From Janibacter sp. HTCC2649 (lineage in GTDB: Bacteria > Actinomycetota > Actinomycetes > Actinomycetales > Dermatophilaceae), in assembly GCF_000152705.1 (NCBI RefSeq), contig NZ_CH672413.1:1897978-1961977 (forward strand): a DNA stretch of 64,000 nucleotides. Direction: 5' to 3'. The notes beneath the pieces were generated by a model. The model saw only the letters and a list, made by a program, of their open reading frames with translations. It was not told the origin of the DNA and ran no database searches. The position numbers and the translations under genes are program-made. Below, piece after piece: positions 56,699 to 64,000 of this stretch. Position 1 is the stretch's first letter; every line of letters starts with the position of its first letter.

Positions 56699-56928
56699 GG
56701 ATCGAGGCTAGGGATGCGACTCGGATCCCGCCACCGAATCAGGGAAGCCGGGTTGCTCTGGACGGCCGCGCTGGTGCTGCTGACCCTGGACTCACTCGAG
56801 CCCAGCTGGGCCGCTGGCCGCGCACTCCGGCCACTTGGACGATGCGAAGTGGTGAGCCTGCCGTGGGTAGGGTCGGCGCGTCCGTCGGCGAGGTCGCCGG
56901 CCGTCATCGCCACGAATGGAACCCCCGC

Positions 56929-58428
56929 ATGAGCACCGCCCTGTCCCACGCCCCTGAGCCGACCGTGCGTGCGGCCCTGCGTTCTCCCAAGCTCTTGCGC
57001 ACCGAGGTCCTGGCCGGCCTTGTCGTGGCCCTGGCCCTCATCCCCGAGGCCATCTCGTTCTCGATCATCGCTGGAGTCGACCCGCGCGTCGGGCTCTTCG
57101 CGTCGTTCACGATGGCCGTGTCGATCGCGTTCCTCGGTGGCCGACCGGCGATGATCTCGGCCGCCACCGGCGCAGTCGCACTCGTCGTGGCGCCGGTGGT
57201 GCGCGAACACGGACTCGACTACCTCATCGCAACCGTGCTGCTCGGCGGCACCCTGCAGGTCATCCTCGGCCTCGCAGGTGTGGCACGGCTGATGCGCTTC
57301 ATCCCTCGGTCGGTCATGGTGGGCTTCGTCAACGCCTTGGCGATCCTCATCTTCCTTGCGCAGCTCCCCCACCTGGTCGACGTGCCGTGGCTCGTCTACC
57401 CGATGATCGCGGTGGGCATCGCGCTCATCGTCGGCCTCCCGAGGATCACCTCCGTCATCCCTGCCCCACTCGTCGCCATCGTCGCGCTGACTGCCTTCAC
57501 GTTGGTGGCGTCGATCAGCGTGCCGAACGTCGGAGACGAAGGAGAACTGCCGGACAGCCTCCCGTCGCTCGTCATTCCCGACGTGCCCTTCACCGTCGAG
57601 ACCCTGCGGATCATCGCCCCCTATGCCCTGGCCATGGCCCTTGTCGGCCTCCTTGAGTCGTTGCTGACGGCCAAGCTCGTCGACGACATCACCGACACGC
57701 ACTCCGACAAGACACGCGAGGCCTGGGGCCAGGGCCTGGCCAATGTCGTCACCGGCGCCTTCGGCGGCATGGGCGGCTGCGCCATGATCGGCCAGACGAT
57801 GATCAACGTGAAGGCCTCCGGTGCTCGGACACGGATCTCGACCTTCCTCGCCGGCACGTTCCTGCTCATCCTCGTCGTCGGGTTCGGCGACGTCGTTGCA
57901 CTCATTCCGATGGCTGCCCTCGTGTCAGTGATGATCATGGTGTCCGTCGGCACGTTCGACTGGCACAGCATCCGTCCGGCCACCCTCCGGCGCATGCCCA
58001 AGTCCGAGACGTCCGTCATGCTCGCGACCGTCGCCGTCACCGTCGCCACCCACAACCTCGCCATCGGGGTTGCCGTCGGAGTCCTCGTGGCCATGACCCT
58101 CTTCGCACGCCGGGTCGCGCACCTGACCGAGACCGGCCGCGAGCTCACCGAGGACGGGCAAAGCGCACTGGCGGTCTACCGCGTCACTGGCGAGCTGTTC
58201 TTCGCCTCCAGCAACGACCTCTACACGCAGTTCGAGTACGCCGACGACCCCGACCGCGTGGTCATCGACCTGAGCGGGTCACACATCTGGGATGCGTCCA
58301 CCGTCGCGGCACTCGATGCCATCACGACGAAGTACGGCCGGAAGGGCAAGACGGTGGAGATCGTCGGCCTCAACGAGGCCAGCGCCGCGCGCCACCAGCG
58401 GCTCACCGGCGAGCTGACCTCACACTGA
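56929..58428 (+). CDS. SulP family anion transporter with STAS domain
   Basis: This 499-residue protein has about ten to twelve membrane helices and a C-terminal STAS domain (about 410-490, [20 protein letters not shown], with the conserved Ser in DAST). The N-terminal SulP signature is [26 protein letters not shown], here near residue 36. It may transport sulfate, bicarbonate or a dicarboxylate. I start at the ATG at 56929; upstream sequence is not conserved in type. The 230 bases before it hold no other gene that I can see. Confidence 0.92.
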   Translation: MSTALSHAPEPTVRAALRSPKLLRTEVLAGLVVALALIPEAISFSIIAGVDPRVGLFASFTMAVSIAFLGGRPAMISAATGAVALVVAPVVREHGLDYLIATVLLGGTLQVILGLAGVARLMRFIPRSVMVGFVNALAILIFLAQLPHLVDVPWLVYPMIAVGIALIVGLPRITSVIPAPLVAIVALTAFTLVASISVPNVGDEGELPDSLPSLVIPDVPFTVETLRIIAPYALAMALVGLLESLLTAKLVDDITDTHSDKTREAWGQGLANVVTGAFGGMGGCAMIGQTMINVKASGARTRISTFLAGTFLLILVVGFGDVVALIPMAALVSVMIMVSVGTFDWHSIRPATLRRMPKSETSVMLATVAVTVATHNLAIGVAVGVLVAMTLFARRVAHLTETGRELTEDGQSALAVYRVTGELFFASSNDLYTQFEYADDPDRVVIDLSGSHIWDASTVAALDAITTKYGRKGKTVEIVGLNEASAARHQRLTGELTSH

Positions 58429-58457
58429 GGACCCCGCCCGGCAGGGACACTGGGTCG

Positions 58458-58844
58458 ATGGACAACTCAGCGGCACAGGCCACGTCGGTCGAGGCGACGT
58501 TCACGGTGACCGAGGACGACACCGCTGCTGCGCTCGGATCGGGGAGCCTGCCCGTCCTTGCCACGCCGCGGTTGCTCGCGTGGCTCGAGGCGGCGACGTG
58601 CACGTCACTCGAGCCGTTGATCGGCGTTGGACGCACGAGCGTCGGCACTCGGGTCGACCTGCAGCACAGCGCCGCCTCACCTGTCGGCGCAACGGTCATC
58701 GTCACGGCTGACCCGGCCTACGCCGATGGGCGACTGAACCGACTCAGGGTGAGCGCACGGCATACCGACGGGAAGGTCGTCGCCACCGGCGAGATCACCC
58801 GCGTCATCGTCGACACCGACCGCTTCCTGGGGCGAATCCAGTGA
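58458..58844 (+). CDS. FlK-like hotdog thioesterase
   Basis: This 128-residue protein has the hotdog fold of the fluoroacetyl-CoA thioesterase (FlK) family. GSGSLPVLATPRLLAWLEAATC (here in parts, near residue 28) carries the conserved Thr and Glu positions, and VGTRVDLQHSAASPVG near 62 carries the active-site His. The substrate is probably a short acyl-CoA or acyl-ACP, not necessarily fluorinated. Its stop overlaps the GTG of the acyltransferase gene, which suggests joint work on acyl groups. Confidence 0.83.
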   Translation: MDNSAAQATSVEATFTVTEDDTAAALGSGSLPVLATPRLLAWLEAATCTSLEPLIGVGRTSVGTRVDLQHSAASPVGATVIVTADPAYADGRLNRLRVSARHTDGKVVATGEITRVIVDTDRFLGRIQ

Positions 58845-59503
58845 CGTCGCCGCGGCAGCACGTGAAGAACGCCGCTGGCTTCGCCCTCGTGTGGGTCGCG
58901 GCCAAGGCAGCGCACCGCGTGCGGTTCCGCACCCTGGGCTCGGTGCCGCGGACCGGCCCGGTCATCCTCGTCGCCAACCACCTCACGATGACCGACCCGC
59001 TCGCGGTGGCGCGGGTGGCCATCGGGCACCGGCGTTTCCCCCACTTCCTCGCGATGCAGGAGGTGTTCGGCTGGCCCGGTGTCGGCGCGCTCGCGCGCGC
59101 GACCGGCCAGATTCCGGTGGCCCGCGGTTCGGCGTCCGCGGCCGACGCCCTCCGCAGCGCGTCGGAGCGGCTCGCGCAGGGCCAGCTCATCGCGCTCTAT
59201 CCCGAGGGGCGGCTCACGACCGAGCCCGACCAGATGCCGGGGCCGGCTCGCACCGGTGCCGCACGGCTCGCGCTCCAGCACCCCGAGGCACCGGTGATCC
59301 CCGTGGGCACGTGGGGACCCAAGCAGGGCAACGAACACCTCTGGCACCGGCACACCGCCTGCCTGTCGGTCGGGCCGGCCATCGACCTGACACCGTGGGC
59401 GGGACGCACGGATGACGCCGCCGCTCGCGAGGTCACCGACGCGATCATGGCCGCCATCCGCGCCGAGATCGCGCACGCCAAGCAGATGTGGCACACCCGC
59501 TGA
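58841..59503 (+). CDS. PlsC-type 1-acyl-glycerol-3-phosphate acyltransferase
   Basis: This 220-residue acyltransferase has the HX4D motif in VANHLTMTDPLAV near residue 47, the phosphate-binding LYPEGRLTTE near 125, and the PVIPVGTWG block near 155. It would form phosphatidate or a similar acylated lipid at the membrane. It begins at a GTG overlapping the thioesterase stop. Unlike the acyltransferase at 15315 it has no Lys-rich tail. Confidence 0.88.
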   Translation: MTSPRQHVKNAAGFALVWVAAKAAHRVRFRTLGSVPRTGPVILVANHLTMTDPLAVARVAIGHRRFPHFLAMQEVFGWPGVGALARATGQIPVARGSASAADALRSASERLAQGQLIALYPEGRLTTEPDQMPGPARTGAARLALQHPEAPVIPVGTWGPKQGNEHLWHRHTACLSVGPAIDLTPWAGRTDDAAAREVTDAIMAAIRAEIAHAKQMWHTR

Positions 59504-59511
59504 AACCAGAA

Positions 59512-59538
59512 ACGCCCCCGCCACGAGGGCGGGGGCGT
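59512..59538. terminator. strong bidirectional terminator between acyltransferase and tRNA-Thr
   Basis: ACGCCCCCGCC and GGCGGGGGCGT form a perfect 11-bp stem with a 5-base loop (ACGAG). It lies between the acyltransferase stop and the 3' end of the convergent tRNA gene. Confidence 0.85.
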
Positions 59539-59544
59539 CAACTG

Positions 59545-59618
59545 AGCCGCTTATCGGAATCGAACCGATGACCTATTCATTACGAGTGAATCGCTCTGGC
59601 CGACTGAGCTAAAGCGGC
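59545..59618 (-). tRNA. tRNA-Thr (anticodon CGT)
   Basis: The minus strand folds as a complete tRNA: acceptor GCCGCTT with AAGCGGC, D-arm GCTC/GAGC, anticodon stem ATTCA/TGAAT with loop CTCGTAA (anticodon CGT, reading ACG), T-arm ATCGG TTCGATT CCGAT, and a final discriminator T. No CCA is encoded. Confidence 0.96.
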
Positions 59619-59653
59619 GTGGTGCCCGAACCGAAGGTCAAGCACGCCGGACG

Positions 59654-59686
59654 AGTATACGAACAACCCCGCCCCATCGCGAAACC
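59654..59686 (-). promoter_or_regulatory. probable tRNA-Thr promoter
   Basis: On the minus strand TATACT (59659-59654) is a good -10 element about 36 bases before the tRNA 5' end. A weak -35-like TTTCGC lies about 19 bases upstream of it. Confidence 0.45.
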
Positions 59687-59818
59687 GGCCACTCCAGCCC
59701 CTGGCTCGCGCGGCCCAACGGAGCTGTGGCGGTGCCGGTCGGGCCCGGAGCGCCAGCTGCGCTGGGGACGGAAGGTGAGCGGGCGGCATACCCACCGCAG
59801 GTCCATCGGCTCAGCCGA

Positions 59819-61366
59819 TCAGCACTTGAGCCCGTCCTTGGGGAGCGTGCCCTTGAGGTAGAACTCGTCGATCGGCTTGTCGACACAGCTGTTGGAGCGC
59901 ATGTATGCCGTGTGCCCGTCGCCGTCGTAGGTGATGAGTGAGCTCTTGGCCAGCTGGTCGTGCAGCCGTTCCGACCACTCGTAGGGCGTGGCCGGGTCGC
60001 GGGTCGTGCCCACGACGACGATCGGCTCAGCGCCCTCGGCCGTCACCTTCTTGGGTGGCTCGGTCGAGCGCTCGGTCTTGACCGGCCAGGAGCCGCAGGT
60101 CAACGAGGACCAGGCGAGGAACGGCCCCCAGGTCGGCGCCTCCTTCTTCGAGGCCTCGGCCAGCGCCTCGTGCTCGGGGATGTCGGCCGACTCGGGCTTG
60201 TCGAGGCAGTTGACCGCGTAGATGACTTCCATGATGTTGCCGGAGTAACCGCCGTTGGGCTGCCGGTCGGCGTAGGAGTTGGCGAGCCCCATGAGGTCGG
60301 ACCCGTCGCCCTGGAGCGCCGCCCGCATCGCCTCGACGAGCGCGTCCCACATGCCCTCGTCATACATCGCGGAGGCGATCCCGGTCGACGCCCACCCCTC
60401 GGTGAGCTCGGTGACGGCGGTGTCGCCCGTCTTGGGAAGGGGCGTCTTGTCGACCTGGGCGAGGAAGTCGCGGATGCCCTGCATGACACCGTCCACGGTG
60501 CTGCCGAGCGGGCAGTTCCCCTTGTCGATGCAGAACTGCGCCCACGCACGGGTCGCGGTCTCGAAACCCTTGGCCTGGCCGAGGTTCACCTCGGCGGAGG
60601 TGAGGTCGGGAGCGACGACCCCGTCGAGCACGAACCGCCCGACGAGCTTCGGGAACAGGTCGGCATACGTCGCACCGAGATAGGTCCCGTAGGACTTGCC
60701 GAGGTAGTTGAGCTGAGTCTCGCCGAGGCGCGCGCGCAGGATGTCCATGTCCTTGGCAGCGTCGACCGTCGAGACGTGGCCGAGCAGGGGGCCAGCGTTG
60801 GCGCCGCACTTCTCGGCAAAACCCTTGGCGTTGGCGGCGAAGGCCTGCTCCTCGGCGGGATCGTCCGGCGTCTGCTCCGCACCGAGGAACTGATCGAGTT
60901 CGGCGTCGCTCACGCAGTCGATCGGCGCCGAGCGACCCACACCGCGGGGATCGAACCCGACGACGTCAAAGCGTTCGCGCACACCGGAACCCACGATGAA
61001 GTCCGCGGCCCGCGCATAGTCGACACCGGAGCCACCGGGGCCGCCCGGGTTGACGACGAGAGCGCCGATCCGCCGCGACTGCTTGCTCGCCGGCACCCGC
61101 AGGACGGAGATCTGGATCGTGTCCCCGTCCGGTTTTGCGTAGTCCTGCGGCACCGTGAGCTGCGCGCACTGTCCGCCCTGGCAGCTCTGCCACTTCAGGT
61201 CCTGGGCATAGAACTGCTCAGTGCCCTCCATGCCGGCCGGCGGCGTCTGCGGCCCGACCGAGGCGGGCTTCACCTCATCCCGGTTGAAGAGGTCCTCGAC
61301 GGCGGAGCAGCTCGACAGCAGCAGGGCAGCCGAAGCCAGGGCAGCGATGGGGGCGACACGACGCAT
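59819..61366 (-). CDS. alpha/beta-hydrolase lipoprotein, tripeptidyl aminopeptidase-like (TAP C-terminal)
   Basis: This 515-residue protein has a lipoprotein signal (hydrophobic stretch ending LLLSSCSAV, Cys near residue 20). The alpha/beta-hydrolase core has the oxyanion loop VNPGGPGGSG near 107, the nucleophile in GKSYGTYLG near 225, the Asp in VGTTRDPATPY near 450 and the His in GDGHTAYM near 485. This is the secreted proteinase pattern known from Streptomyces tripeptidyl aminopeptidases. It is anchored outside the membrane and probably releases N-terminal peptides. Confidence 0.9.
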   Translation of the reverse strand: MRRVAPIAALASAALLLSSCSAVEDLFNRDEVKPASVGPQTPPAGMEGTEQFYAQDLKWQSCQGGQCAQLTVPQDYAKPDGDTIQISVLRVPASKQSRRIGALVVNPGGPGGSGVDYARAADFIVGSGVRERFDVVGFDPRGVGRSAPIDCVSDAELDQFLGAEQTPDDPAEEQAFAANAKGFAEKCGANAGPLLGHVSTVDAAKDMDILRARLGETQLNYLGKSYGTYLGATYADLFPKLVGRFVLDGVVAPDLTSAEVNLGQAKGFETATRAWAQFCIDKGNCPLGSTVDGVMQGIRDFLAQVDKTPLPKTGDTAVTELTEGWASTGIASAMYDEGMWDALVEAMRAALQGDGSDLMGLANSYADRQPNGGYSGNIMEVIYAVNCLDKPESADIPEHEALAEASKKEAPTWGPFLAWSSLTCGSWPVKTERSTEPPKKVTAEGAEPIVVVGTTRDPATPYEWSERLHDQLAKSSLITYDGDGHTAYMRSNSCVDKPIDEFYLKGTLPKDGLKC

Positions 61367-61411
61367 GCGACGACCCTACGGGCCGTTCCTGAGGTATGCC
61401 GTCCGCCCCCG

Positions 61412-62551
61412 TCAGCGGGGCAGGCGGAGTTCCAGGGCCATCGCCTCGAGCGCGAGCAGCGGCTGAACGTTGGCGGCGATGCGCTCACGCGCCGTGCCGA
61501 TGGCGTCCATCGCGACGAGCACCCGGACAGGGGAGAGCACCTGGGCCACCTGCTGAACGGTCTGGCGGGCGTCCTCGTTGACGAGCGCTGTCGGAGCACC
61601 GGTGTGCAGGACGAGGGCATCGCGATAGACCGACAGGAGGTCGACGAGGGCGCGGTCGACCATGTCGCGTGAGAAGCGGGTCGCGCGGGCCTTTTGGTCC
61701 TTCTCGAGGGAGGTCACCTGCGAGCGGATGTGGGGAGGCTGGGTCCTGGCCGACGGATCGGCGCCGAGAACCTCGAGGAGCTTGGCCTTCTCGGCGGCGT
61801 CGCGTTCGGCCGACGACGCCTGGGACTCCTCGGTGGCGATCGTTGACAGGTCCGAGGCGGCATCGATCGCGTCGCCGACCGTGCGGATCTTCGAGGCGAG
61901 GGTGATGACGTCGTGGCGGCGGATGCGGGCGTTCTCGTCGCGAGCCAGCCGACGCGCAAGGCCGACGTGGCACTGAGCTGCGCGGGCGGCATACATGGCC
62001 ATGGGCGGGTCCACGCCGTCTCGGCGAACCAACAGATCGGCCACGGCTTCGACGGACGGGGTCCGCAGCCGCACGTGCCGCGAGCGCGAGCGGATCGTGA
62101 TGATGACGTCCTCGACCGAGGGCGCGCAGAGCATCCAGACGGTCCTCGGCGTGGGCTCTTCGAGGGCCTTGAGCAGGGCGTCGGCCGCGCGCTCGGTGAG
62201 GCGGTCGGCGTCCTCGACGATGATGACCCGCCACGTGCCGACGGACGGGCGGTGGGCCGCGAGCGCGACGAGGTCACGGGCCTGCTCGACCTTGATCGAG
62301 AGGCCCTCGGTGGCGATGAGGTCGACGTCGGCGTGGGTTCCGTCGGCAGCGGTCCGGCACTCGCGGCATTCGCCACACCCACCCGAGGGGCACTGCAGCG
62401 CGGCCGCAAAGGCACGCGCCGCGACCGAACGGCCGGACCCCGGCGGACCGGTGAACAGCCAGGCGTGGGTCATCGAGGCCGGGTCCGTGACGGCCCGCGA
62501 CAGGGTGGCGATGGCCGGGTCCTGTCCGATGACGTCACGCCAGACCGTCAT
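61412..62551 (-). CDS. holB: DNA polymerase III subunit delta-prime
   Basis: This 379-residue protein is the clamp-loader delta-prime subunit. Walker A is FTGPPGSGRSVAARA near residue 35 (Arg replaces the usual Lys, as expected for an ATPase-inactive delta-prime in many bacteria), the zinc cysteines are in CPSGGCGECRECR near 55, and VIIVEDADRLTERAADALLKALEEP near 110, cited here in part, is the family segment. It starts in overlap with the tmk stop, giving the common tmk-holB pair. It works at the replication fork. Confidence 0.92.
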   Translation of the reverse strand: MTVWRDVIGQDPAIATLSRAVTDPASMTHAWLFTGPPGSGRSVAARAFAAALQCPSGGCGECRECRTAADGTHADVDLIATEGLSIKVEQARDLVALAAHRPSVGTWRVIIVEDADRLTERAADALLKALEEPTPRTVWMLCAPSVEDVIITIRSRSRHVRLRTPSVEAVADLLVRRDGVDPPMAMYAARAAQCHVGLARRLARDENARIRRHDVITLASKIRTVGDAIDAASDLSTIATEESQASSAERDAAEKAKLLEVLGADPSARTQPPHIRSQVTSLEKDQKARATRFSRDMVDRALVDLLSVYRDALVLHTGAPTALVNEDARQTVQQVAQVLSPVRVLVAMDAIGTARERIAANVQPLLALEAMALELRLPR

Positions 62552-63180
62552 GCCGGCCCACCCTCGGCGAGGAGACCGGAGGACTCGAGGCGCCCCATGA
62601 CGGCTGCGTGGATCTCGTCGGGTGGGGTCGTGCCGTCGACGACGAGGTAGCGCTCCGGCGACCCTTGCGCCATGGCGAGGAAGTGGTGACGGATCGCGTC
62701 GTGGAAGGCGTCGGCCTCGGACTCGAGCCGGTCGTGGACCTCCCCACGACGACGTCGCCCCTCCTGCGCCGTGACGTCGACGATGACCGTGAGGTCGGGG
62801 ACGAGGGAGCCGACCGCCCACATCTGCAGCTCGTGGACCTCGGACGCACCGAGGTCGCGCCCCGCGCCCTGGTAGGCGACAGCCGAGTCGGTGTAGCGGT
62901 CGGTGATGACGACAGAGCCGCGGTCCATCGCCGGGCGGATGAGCTGGTCGACGTGGTGCGCCTTGTCTGCGGCAAAGAGCAGGGCTTCGGCCCGCGGTGA
63001 GACGTGGTCGCCGTGGAGTACGAGGTCACGGATCTGGGCACCCAGAGGCGTCCCCCCGGGCTGGCGGGTCACGACGACCTCGCGGCCCAAGGACTCCAGG
63101 GCAGCGGCCAGCAGACGCACCTGCGTCGACTTGCCCGCGCCGTCGCCGCCCTCGAAGGCGATGAAGAGTCCCTGTGTCAC
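62548..63180 (-). CDS. tmk: thymidylate kinase
   Basis: This 210-residue kinase phosphorylates dTMP to dTDP. The P-loop is FEGGDGAGKSTQ near residue 10, RQPGGTPLG and the DR(Y/H) motif ITDRYTDSAVAYQG near 95 are present, and the LID is RRRRGEVHDR. It begins at the GTG at 63180. It is translationally coupled to holB by a 4-base overlap. Confidence 0.95.
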   Translation of the reverse strand: MTQGLFIAFEGGDGAGKSTQVRLLAAALESLGREVVVTRQPGGTPLGAQIRDLVLHGDHVSPRAEALLFAADKAHHVDQLIRPAMDRGSVVITDRYTDSAVAYQGAGRDLGASEVHELQMWAVGSLVPDLTVIVDVTAQEGRRRRGEVHDRLESEADAFHDAIRHHFLAMAQGSPERYLVVDGTTPPDEIHAAVMGRLESSGLLAEGGPA

Positions 63181-63270
63181 GCGCCCGAGCCTAGGCGAGC
63201 CGGGAGACACCGACGCCTCGTGTGCCTCAGCGCGAGCCAGAGGTCGCACTGAGGCCCACGAGGCGAGGGG

Positions 63271-64000
63271 TCAGCGGGAGTGGCGGTCGGCGTTCGCGTG
63301 GATCGCGTCCCGCACATAGACCGCGAGGCCCGGCTGGATGTCCTCGTAGGTCTTCGTGAACCGCGGGTCGGCGACGTACATGTCGGCGAGGTTGCGGTGG
63401 AAGTCGTGGCTGAGGTCGTAGAACCACGTCTCGATGTGGACCCGCGCGGCCTCCGCGGCATCCATCGCTTCGGTCGAGTCCGCCGACAGTCCAGCCTTCA
63501 GCGCCGCGACGAAGGCGTCGTTGTTGGCGGCCGCCTCGGCCTTGACCTTCTCCCAGTCCGCGACCGTGTAGTTCTTGGTCCGGCCAGCCGACTGCTTCCA
63601 GGCGTCGGTCTCGCCCCAACGCTCCTGCGCCTCGGCCTGGTACTCGTCCTTGAACCCGTCGCCGAAGATCTCCTTGAGGTCCTCGCGGGTCGCCGGCTTG
63701 TCGTTCATCTCTCTCTCCAATGCTCGGTCGATCGCGTCGACGAGCCCGTGCAGCTCCTCGACCTTGGTCATGACCGCGTCGCGTTGGCGCCGAAGGTGCT
63801 CGAGGGTCGAGCCGTCACCACGGAGCAGGGCCGCCACCTCGTCGAGGGGCAGGTCCAGCCGCCGGTAGGTGACGATCGTCGCCAGTCGCTCCAGGTCCTC
63901 TGAGGTGTAGAGGCGATAGCCGGCACGGGTGCGCTCGGACGGGCTCAGGAGGCCGATCTCGTCGTAGTGGTGCAGCGTTCGCACCGTCACGCCGAAGGTT
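63271..64000 (-). CDS. TipA-type MerR family regulator, N-terminus cut by window
   Basis: The frame is open to the window edge and lacks its true start. The MerR helix-turn-helix and wing remain (FGVTVRTLHHYDEIGLLSP, then RTRAGYRLYTSEDLERL), then a coiled coil (about residues 60-90 of the visible part) and a TipAS ligand-binding domain at the C terminus (WFYDLSHDFHRNLADMYVADPRF, in parts). TipAS domains bind thiopeptide-like drugs. It is likely to autoregulate; no target gene is in view. Confidence 0.87.
   Translation of the reverse strand, partial: TFGVTVRTLHHYDEIGLLSPSERTRAGYRLYTSEDLERLATIVTYRRLDLPLDEVAALLRGDGSTLEHLRRQRDAVMTKVEELHGLVDAIDRALEREMNDKPATREDLKEIFGDGFKDEYQAEAQERWGETDAWKQSAGRTKNYTVADWEKVKAEAAANNDAFVAALKAGLSADSTEAMDAAEAARVHIETWFYDLSHDFHRNLADMYVADPRFTKTYEDIQPGLAVYVRDAIHANADRHSR

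Larger units (their letters stand above)
335..61994. repeat. dispersed octamer GTATGCCG / CGGCATAC, about 55 copies
   Basis: By hand I counted 25 GTATGCCG sites (for example 335, 1964, 9395, 14874, 14906, 22530, 42861, 54348, 61394) and 30 CGGCATAC sites (for example 2740, 5746, 21560, 36911, 50121, 52041, 58758, 60661, 61987). They are spread along the window at about one per 1.2 kb, with no strand preference, in genes and spacers and in all three codon frames. See findings. Confidence 0.85.

Noticed and set aside
335-61994. Reading the octamer as a KOPS- or Chi-like oriented motif
   Set aside because: The two orientations are about equally frequent (25 and 30), so no polarity is visible in this window.
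1-64000. Mobile elements, prophage or integration sites
   Set aside because: I found no transposase, integrase, phage structural gene or terminal inverted repeat pair. The tRNA-Thr gene has no duplicated 3' end nearby.

Overview
The window is chromosomal DNA of a high-G+C actinobacterium. The best fit is the order Micrococcales, probably an Intrasporangiaceae-like genus (inference from gene content and order, not from any search). Evidence includes the rex-hemA-hemC-cobA/hemD-hemB cluster, the System II cytochrome c assembly cluster, a 32-residue bS22 ribosomal protein gene, the dacB-metalloprotease-tilS-hpt-ftsH-folE-folP-folBK-DUF3180 block, frequent GTG starts and many 4-bp ATGA/GTGA gene overlaps. 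I see no phage, insertion sequence, plasmid, CRISPR or rRNA genes. One tRNA (Thr, CGT) is present.

Layout. 1-386: end of menA. 429-1349: solitary AbiEi-N/DUF559-like protein. 1519-7818 (minus): hemL, a histidine phosphatase, a TlpA-type thioredoxin lipoprotein, ccdA, resB, ccsB and a DUF4229 protein, which together couple haem supply to cytochrome c maturation. 7835-9010: divergent MarR regulator and YceI protein. 9086-14704 (minus): Rex-headed haem operon with a clear Rex operator over its promoter. 15024-18447: glutaredoxin-like protein, acyltransferase with a histone-like tail, atypical SDR, bS22 and a BldC-like regulator. 18614-23747: AcuC-type deacetylase, an RCK protein, two GNATs, proC and proline dehydrogenase, with a 59-bp tandem array between the two proline genes. 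23782-28997: secreted sialidase, ABC exporter and TetR regulator. 28994-31615: TIM-barrel isomerase, Ppx/GppA and a Cys-rich protein. 32117-37022 (minus): DUF2520 protein, panC, panD, nadB, nadC, which makes CoA and NAD precursors. 37153-42010: FusB/FBP-like protein, a MidA-type methyltransferase overlapping a stand-alone nuoD, a cell-surface protein and a class F-like sortase. 42037-52677 (minus, with one plus-strand monooxygenase): folate genes, ftsH, hpt, tilS, a metalloprotease and dacB. 52767-59618: ppa, a GNAT, secreted phosphoesterase and nuclease, SulP transporter, FlK-like thioesterase, acyltransferase, tRNA-Thr. 59819-64000: TAP-like protease lipoprotein, holB, tmk and a TipA-type MerR regulator cut by the window end.

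The most unusual signal is not a gene. The octamer GTATGCCG and its complement CGGCATAC occur about 55 times (25 and 30 by hand count) against roughly 2 expected for a 70% G+C sequence. They occur on both strands, in coding and non-coding DNA and in all three reading frames, and they force rare codons such as TAT, GCA, CAT and ATA. This looks like selection on the DNA word itself. The second notable structure is the homogenised 59-bp array, built from the last codons of the proline dehydrogenase gene and placed between its stop and proC.
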